From: Prorocentrum cordatum
Taxonomy: Eukaryota; Sar; Dinophyceae; Prorocentrales; Prorocentraceae
Assembly (NCBI GenBank): GCA_963575745.1
Contig: CAUYUJ010001481.1
Coordinates: 359,340 to 423,339 of the forward strand
Direction: 5' to 3'
DNA: 64,000 bases
Part shown: in pieces, positions 58,890 to 64,000 of the stretch
How positions within the stretch are numbered: position 1 is the stretch's first letter
How the letters are laid out: every line of letters begins with the position of its first letter
Notes under the pieces: generated by a model
Seen by the model: only the letters and a program-made list of their open reading frames with translations
What the model was told of the DNA's origin: nothing
The model's database searches: none
Translations under genes and position numbers: made by a program

Positions 58890-59625
58890 CCTCCCTCCTC
58901 CCTCCGCCGTCCGCCCTCCGCCTCTCCTCCTCCTCCTCCTCCTCCTCCTCCTCCACCCTCCACCCTCCGCCCTCCGCCTCCGCCCTCCTCCTCCTCTCCT
59001 CCCTCCTCCTCCTCCTCCTCCTCCTCTCCTCCTCCCTCCCCTCCTCCTCCTCCCTCCTCCCCTCCTCCTCCTCCCTCCCCCTCCTCCCTCCTCCTCCCTC
59101 CTCCCTCCTCCTCCTCCCTCCGACCTCCTCCTCCTCCTCCTCCTCTCCTCCTCCTCCTCCTCCTCCCTCCTCCTCCTCCTCCTCCTCCTCCTCCTCCTCC
59201 TCCTCCCTCCTCCTCCTCCTCCTCCTCCTCCTCCTCCTCCTCCTCCTCCTCCCTCCTCCTCCTCCTCCTCCTCCTCCTCCTCCTCCTCCTCCTCCTCCTC
59301 CTCCTCCTCCTCCTCCTCCTCCCTCCTCCCTCCTCCCCCTCCCTCCTCCTCCTCCTCCTCCCTCCTCCGCCCTCCTCCTCCTCCTCCTCCTCTCCTCCTC
59401 CTCCTCCTCCTCCCTCCTCCTCCTCCTCCTCCTCCTCCTCCTCCTCCTCCTCCTCCTCCTCCTCCCTCCCTCCCTCCCTCCCCCCCTCCCTCCCTCCCTC
59501 CCTCCCTCCCTCCCGCCCTCCCTCCCTCCTCCTCCTCCTCCTCCTCCTCCTCCTCCTCCTTCTCCTCCTCCTCCTTCTTCCTCTCCTCCTCCTCCTGCTC
59601 CTCCTCCCTCCTCCAGCCGCTTTGG
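58890..59625. repeat. CTC/CTCC tract, 0.73 kb
   Basis: Almost purely pyrimidine on the plus strand, (CTC)n with CCCTC steps and a CCCT run at 59463-59530. It directly follows tubby exon F. Confidence 0.97.
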
Positions 59626-59786
59626 CCCAGGAGGGGCGTGCGGCAGCGCGATTCAAAGCGGCGCAGCTGCCGCGAGCCATGGCTTAGACCTGATGCCCAC
59701 GAGCTTGCGGTTCCTGATAGCGGAGAACTTTTTCGGCTCGGATTTCGGGGCGAGGTTCGGCGATTTCTTGGAGGCCGCCCGGGTGG

Positions 59787-60730
59787 ATGATGCCGAGGTC
59801 GTCGTCTGCCACTCGGGCTCAGTCGGAGGAGGCGGGCACGCAGCCCAGCCAGACCCAGCGGAGCACGCAGGAGAAGGCGCTTGCGGACCGCTTGCGATCG
59901 CCGCCGGGAAGAGTCAAGGTGGGGGGTCAGTGGATGCCGAAGCCCCTGCCGCCGGTGAAGATCAGGATCCCGTGGCGCCGGGTGGAGCCGTCCGCGCCTG
60001 CTGCGGGCAAGGTGAAGAGCGCCAAGGTGTTCAAGAAGAAGGCGAAGAAGAAGCAGAAGGACCAGTCGGTTCGGAGCCCTTTCGCGAATCTCAAGGGTCA
60101 CATCGACGGGTCCCAGGAGTGGAAGCTAAAGGATTACCAAACACTGAGGTGGAATTGCGAGGACTGCGCCGAGAGGTTGAACAAGAAGGTGGTTCTTTGG
60201 CTTCAGGGTGCAGTGCCCCTTCTGCCGCAGGCTGCCGCCGTCCCCCATCAGGGAGAAGCAGATGACGGCCATCCGCAAAGACCAACAGGGAGGAGTTCGA
60301 GCGCCAGAGGGCTCCCAAGAAGCAGCTGGCGTCGGCCACTGCTGCGAGTTCTTCGACCTGTCCAAAGGTGACGGCGCAGGTGACTCGAAAGAAGAACGCG
60401 TTCCTCAAGAAGATCAAGCAGGAACGCAAGCACAGCCAGGGGGGGCAGGCCATGGGGGTGAAGCCCAGCGCGCCGCGAGCGGAGGGCGTGAAGGAGACGG
60501 AGAAGGACAGGCAACTGGAGCACATCGACGCAATGGCCAGCAAGCAGCAGACGACCAAGGACAACCTGACGGAGTTGATCGAGTCGCTGCAGCCCGCCCT
60601 GCACACGGGCACGGAGGAGGCGCAAAACAGGGTGAAGGCCCTCATCCAGCAGGCCGAGAAGACCCTGACCAACGCGGAGGAGAGCCTGGTGCGACTCGAG
60701 CGCCTGAGGAACCTGGTGGTGGCCAAGTGA
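59787..60730 (+). pseudogene. Frame-broken zinc-finger ORF, probably a retroelement first ORF
   Basis: Three overlapping frames join in order. Frame 1 (to about 60185): ADRLRSPPGRVKVGGQW, a Lys-rich stretch, then YQTLRWNCEDCAERLNKK. Frame 2 (about 60190-60285): VQCPFCRRLPPSPIREKQ. Frame 3 (about 60288-60730): REEFERQRAPKKQLAS, then a long charged helix (KALIQQAEKTLTNAEESL) ending VVAK and TGA. CX2C plus CPFC make one zinc finger only after the frame change, so two +1 shifts are likely mutations (or assembly errors). Basic region, finger and coiled coil fit the nucleic-acid-binding first ORF of a LINE or similar element. No RT follows in the window. Confidence 0.6.
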
Positions 60731-61204
60731 ACTTCGTGCGTGGACGCACCCAGGCCCTCGCGGGCCAGAGTCTCAGCGACCGTGAGCCAAATCTCACAGA
60801 GACAGAGCAGGAGCTGCCTGCCGCCCCAGCTTTCCCGTCCCTCCTTGGAGAATTTCCTGGAGGGCAAGAAGTTCCAGGGCGCGCTCGAAGCGGCCAGCAC
60901 GCCTGAGGCCATGCGCGCTGCGATGCTGGGCATTAAGTTGTTCGCGCTCAGGCTCTCGCTTGCCCAGGCGCCCCAGTAGTGGGGTGCTAGGGAGGGCTTC
61001 TCTTCAGGCGTGGCGCTGAGCTGGCTTTGGCCTAGGTTAGCGTGCGTCGCGCCCAGTTTTTCGGGCGCTGGGCATAGGCCTGGCGCCATTCAGGGGCTGG
61101 GCATAGGCTCGGCTCTCAACCATGTTTGTGAACTGCTGTGCGTTGGCTTGGCGTGGCCAGCGTGCCAGGGGTCTCTAGGAGAGAGTCGTATCATCAGAGC
61201 CCTC
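60731..61204. other. Unique sequence with a short ORF
   Basis: 60740-60979 encodes 79 codons (LENFLEGKKFQGALEA, AMRAAMLGIKLFALRL) with protein-like character. It may continue the preceding retroelement ORF after its stop. GGGCxTAGGCxTGGC echoes at 61068-61115. Confidence 0.4.
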
Positions 61205-61370
61205 AGAGCCCTCCTTCATCCTCCTCCTCGTCCTCCCTCCTCCTCTTCCTCCTCCTCCTCCTCCTCCTCCTCCTCCTCCTCCTCCTCCTCCTCCTCCTCC
61301 CCCTCCTCCCCCTCCTCCTCCTCCTCCTCCTCCTCCTCCTCCTCCTCCTCCTCCTCCTCCTCATCCCCCA
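61205..61370. repeat. CTC tract
   Basis: (CTC)n, 165 bp. Confidence 0.96.
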
Positions 61371-61489
61371 CAATTGCACAATATGAAAATGCTCTCCCAC
61401 TTCCCCTGATGGCGTCCTGAAGATATCCGACACCCCCCCGCGTATTGTTTTTTACACACAGAATCCCCGGGAAACGGGTTTTCGCTTGT

Positions 61490-61802
61490 GTTTGTTTTCA
61501 AAATGCTGCTCTCGCTGAGGCGCCGGCCTCATTTTTGCTCCCGAATCGTTCCGAATCGTGCTCCCGCTGCAGCGTGGGCCTCATTTTCGGATCGGTGTTT
61601 GGCCGCCGTCGTTCAGGATGGCGTTCGCGCCCCAGCGCGGGCCTCTTTCTCGCGCGCCCATCCGCCCGCCGCCACCGCGCCGCACCACCACCACCACCAC
61701 CACCACCCACCACCACCACCACCACCACCACACCACCACCCACCACCACCCACCACCACCACCACCACCACCACCACCACCACCACCACCACCACCACCA
61801 TC

Positions 61803-61833
<31 letters not shown>

Positions 61834-61897
61834 CCACCACCACCACCACCACCACCACCACCACCACCACCACCACCACCACCACCACAACCACACA

Positions 61898-61932
<35 letters not shown>

Positions 61933-62072
61933 GCACCACCACCCACTACGCACGCGCGCGCGGAGCCACAAGTCCGCTACGACACGCGTCCGCGGATAGA
62001 AAAAATCAGCGCCATGGTAAGGGATGGGAGGGAGGGGTAGGACGTCAGATATGACGCGAGCGCACCTAGCTT
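61490..62072 (+). repeat. Dispersed module, copy 2, with CAC tract in the middle
   Basis: Left end 61499-61620 (CAAAATGCTGCTCTCGCTGA, CCGAATCGTGCTCCCGCTGC) and right end 62010-62072 (GCCATGGTAAGGGATGGG, GATATGACGCGAGCGCACC) match 606-1206. The middle is (CAC)n 61681-61890 and (CGCA)n. Confidence 0.9.
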
Positions 62073-62650
62073 GTCCCCCCCCCTCCTCCTCCTCCTCCTC
62101 CTCCTCCTCCTCCTCCTCCTCCTCCTCCTCCTCCTCCTCCTCCTCCTCCTCCTCCTCCTCCTCCTCCTCCTCCTCCTCCTCTCCTCCTCCTCCTCCTCCT
62201 CCTCCTCCTCCTCCTCCTCCTCCTCCTCCTCCTCCTCCTCCTCCTCCTATCTCCTCCCCCCGCTATGCGGACCCCCAGATGCCCGAGGCCGTGCTCTTTC
62301 TGTTCGCTCCCTGCGCTCTCCCTCGGGCCTCGGCCTGCGGGGCCCGTCTTGGGGCCCCCGGGGCCGGGAACACCGCTGGATCCAGGGCGCAAGGCTGGCC
62401 CCAGGGGGGCGGGTCCGGGCACCTGGAGGAGGAGGAGGAGGAGGAGGAGGAGGAGGAGGAGGAGGAGGAGGAGGAGGAGGAGACGACGACGACGACGACA
62501 CGAAGAGGAGGAGGAGAAGGAGGAAGGGAGGAGGAAGGAGGAGGGAGGAAGGAGGAAGGAGGAAGGAGGAGGAGGAAGGAGGGGGAGGAAAAGGAGGAGG
62601 AGGAAGAGGAGGATGGAGGAGGAGGAGGAGGGGCAGGAGGAGGAGGGGGC
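62073..62650. repeat. CTC tract, exon-like patch, GGA tract
   Basis: (CTC)n 62080-62250 and (GGA)n 62425-62650. The patch between reads RYADPQMPEAVLFLFAP in one plus frame; it could be an exon but no family is recognised. Confidence 0.75.
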
Positions 62651-63079
62651 CGCGCGCTGAGCAGAAACAAATCGTCGGAGGTCTGGGCCGCCACGGGCTT
62701 TTGACGACTCGTCTCCCGCCGACCTGCGGGGGCCGAGCCGGCCCGGCTCGATTCGCGAGGGTGCGCTTGCGGGACACCTGGCTCGACGCCAGATGGCTCG
62801 AGGGTGCGTCCTCTGTGGGCCAGCGTGGATCCAGATGGATCGGGGCAGACCCCGGTGCGTCCAGGTACACAGAGAGTTCGTGGAAGCTCCGGCGCGGTCG
62901 TGGACGCAGCAGAAGTCGCTCAGCCTCCAACGAGGCGCAAGAGGAAGGCCGGCTGAAACATACGGTTGGCGTTGCAAAGACAGCGTCGGGTGTGGCGCCG
63001 CCGGCCCAGCCTCTCTCTTACACGCTATCCCCCCGCCTCGAGGATAGCGCGCACTGAGGAAGCCCTGGCAGGGGCATAT
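62651..63079. other. Unique sequence, no gene recognised
   Basis: GC-rich, open in several frames with no consistent protein character. Confidence 0.45.
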
Positions 63080-63238
63080 ATCAGGAGGGGAAAAAACACA
63101 CAGACACAATCAGTCGTCAATCCCCAGGAAAGTATGGGAAAACATGGGAAGTGGGGGGGACGCCCCAAAACCTAGAAAATATGGAAAAATATGGGGAACC
63201 CTGTGTTTTGTGCGTATTTCTTGATGTGTCCCAGGGCC
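63080..63238 (+). repeat. Short dispersed repeat, GTGTCCCAGGG family
   Basis: Starts ATCAGGAGGGGAAAAAAC, contains GTCGTCAATCCCCAGG and ATGGGAAGTGGGGGGG, and ends GATGTGTCCCAGGGCC. It looks like the cleanest copy in the window. Confidence 0.85.
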
Positions 63239-63356
63239 GCTCCAATATACCGTGCACGGGAGGACCTGTCGCAGGGGGACCGCCTCCCTGGGACAGCGCG
63301 CGCGGAGGAAGCCCTGTTTTTTCCGCGGGGATCGATGTGGCACAGTACCTCCTGCG

Positions 63357-63545
63357 AGGTCGGAGGATTCGGAAGATTTCGGAGGTCCGTTTGGATTTCG
63401 GGATCGGGGATCGGAGGTTCGGGAGGTTTCCGTGGCCAGCCGGGAGATTTCGGAGGTCCGCTTGGATTTCTGGGATCGGTGGCCGATCCAGGCAAAGTCC
63501 GCGCGGGCCTCGGAGAGCTTATATTGTCTGTGCTGCTGGCTCCTC
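63357..63545. mobile_element. Rearranged copy of the GGATTTCTCGGATCGG foldback family
   Basis: GATTTCGGAGGTCCG-TTGGATTTC occurs twice (63377, 63448) and the right arm reads GTCCGCGCGGGCCTCGGAGA. Confidence 0.65.
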
Positions 63546-63582
63546 TTCCGAGGAGGACGGCGGCGAGTCGGAGGCCTGGAAA

Positions 63583-63765
63583 TTGGCACCAACACCAAGA
63601 CAGGGGGTTGCCTCCACAGGGGGAAGATGATCCTAGATTTTGGTGTTCGTGGCAATAGTTCGGCTTCCTTGGAAGCCAGAATATTACCACCATCACCGAG
63701 ATCGGGATCTTCCTCCCTCGGTGGATGCACACCGCCGATCTTGGTGTTGGTGTCAATCTCTAGGA
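63583..63765. mobile_element. Foldback element with ACACCAACACC arms
   Basis: Left AATTGGCACCAACACCAAGA and right TCTTGGTGTTGGTGTCAATC. Inner pairs GGAAGATGATC / GATCGGGATCTTCC and GGCTTCCTTGGAAGCC at the centre. Confidence 0.85.
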
Positions 63766-63789
63766 CTCCGAGCGAGGAGGCCCAGATAT

Positions 63790-63900
63790 TTGGCGCCTCG
63801 ATGTTTTTTCGAGACCCCGGCGCCCGCATGCTCGGCCACTTCCCGGAGACTGGTTTTGCATCCCGAGTCGTTTTTTGGCGGTTCCGACAGAGAGAGCGCC
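63790..63900 (-). repeat. Dispersed repeat of the 14.2/53.5-kb type, minus-strand copy
   Basis: Minus strand reads AAAAAACGACTCGGGATGCA and GCGCCGGGGTCTCG. The hairpin end is lost. 63901-64000 is C/G-run rich with nothing recognised. Confidence 0.7.
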
Positions 63901-64000
63901 TTCTGTCGCTGCTGGCAGGGGGGCGGGGGTTCAAGTTCAACCCTCCCCCCCCTAGAAATCCAGAGGGAGGTGGGTCCAACCCCCCCCCACTCCCGGGGAA

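Noticed and set aside
59693-59790. Segment reading RFLIAENFFGSDFGARFGDF as the next tubby exon
   Set aside because: Does not match the LNFxGRV block expected after exon F; left unassigned.

Overview
The window looks like nuclear DNA of a dinoflagellate or a close alveolate relative. Four things point there: high G+C; long triplet-repeat tracts every few kilobases; tiny exons in multi-kilobase introns with mixed GT and apparent GA 5' splice sites; and a large Copia polyprotein plus LINE remnants of the kind common in dinoflagellate assemblies. The species call is inference. There are no bacterial-style operons, rRNA or tRNA genes, CRISPR arrays or convincing promoters. One 100-base assembly gap lies at 7877-7976.

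Layout. 1-18 kb is almost entirely repeats: a GA tract, triplet tracts, a 191-bp satellite, a 2.4-kb CACCACG array, a 1.5-kb 13-bp minisatellite arranged as an inverted repeat, and several short terminal-inverted-repeat (TIR) elements. From 18.1 to 58.9 kb six small plus-strand exons read in order through the C-terminal tubby domain, so one tubby-like gene covers most of the window. Its introns hold nearly everything else: an intact 9,933-bp Copia element on the minus strand (22265-32197, identical 118-bp LTRs), a decayed LINE (33.8-35.1 kb), an AT-rich 300-bp insert, the 42-44 kb minisatellite, CCCTATAG arrays and many short TIR elements. After a 0.7-kb CTC tract, 59.8-60.7 kb holds a frame-broken zinc-finger ORF, probably from a retroelement. 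The last 3 kb is again triplet tracts, foldback elements and a second copy of the repeat module seen near position 600.

The Copia element carries Gag, a zinc knuckle, an aspartic protease, two membrane segments, a separate 531-codon ORF in another frame, a domain resembling cytosine-5 DNA methyltransferases, an integrase, and an RT-RNase H ORF overlapping in the -1 frame. Identical LTRs and open frames mark it as a recent arrival. It landed inside an older short repeat that itself lies in a tubby intron.

At least eight short TIR or foldback families recur. One (four copies of about 166 bp, ACCCGAAG-type TIRs) shows direct repeats of 5, 16 and 7 bp at its ends, and one of its copies sits inside another dispersed repeat whose unoccupied relative is also present. 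All TIR, repeat and exon calls come from reading the sequence by eye; no alignment program was run.
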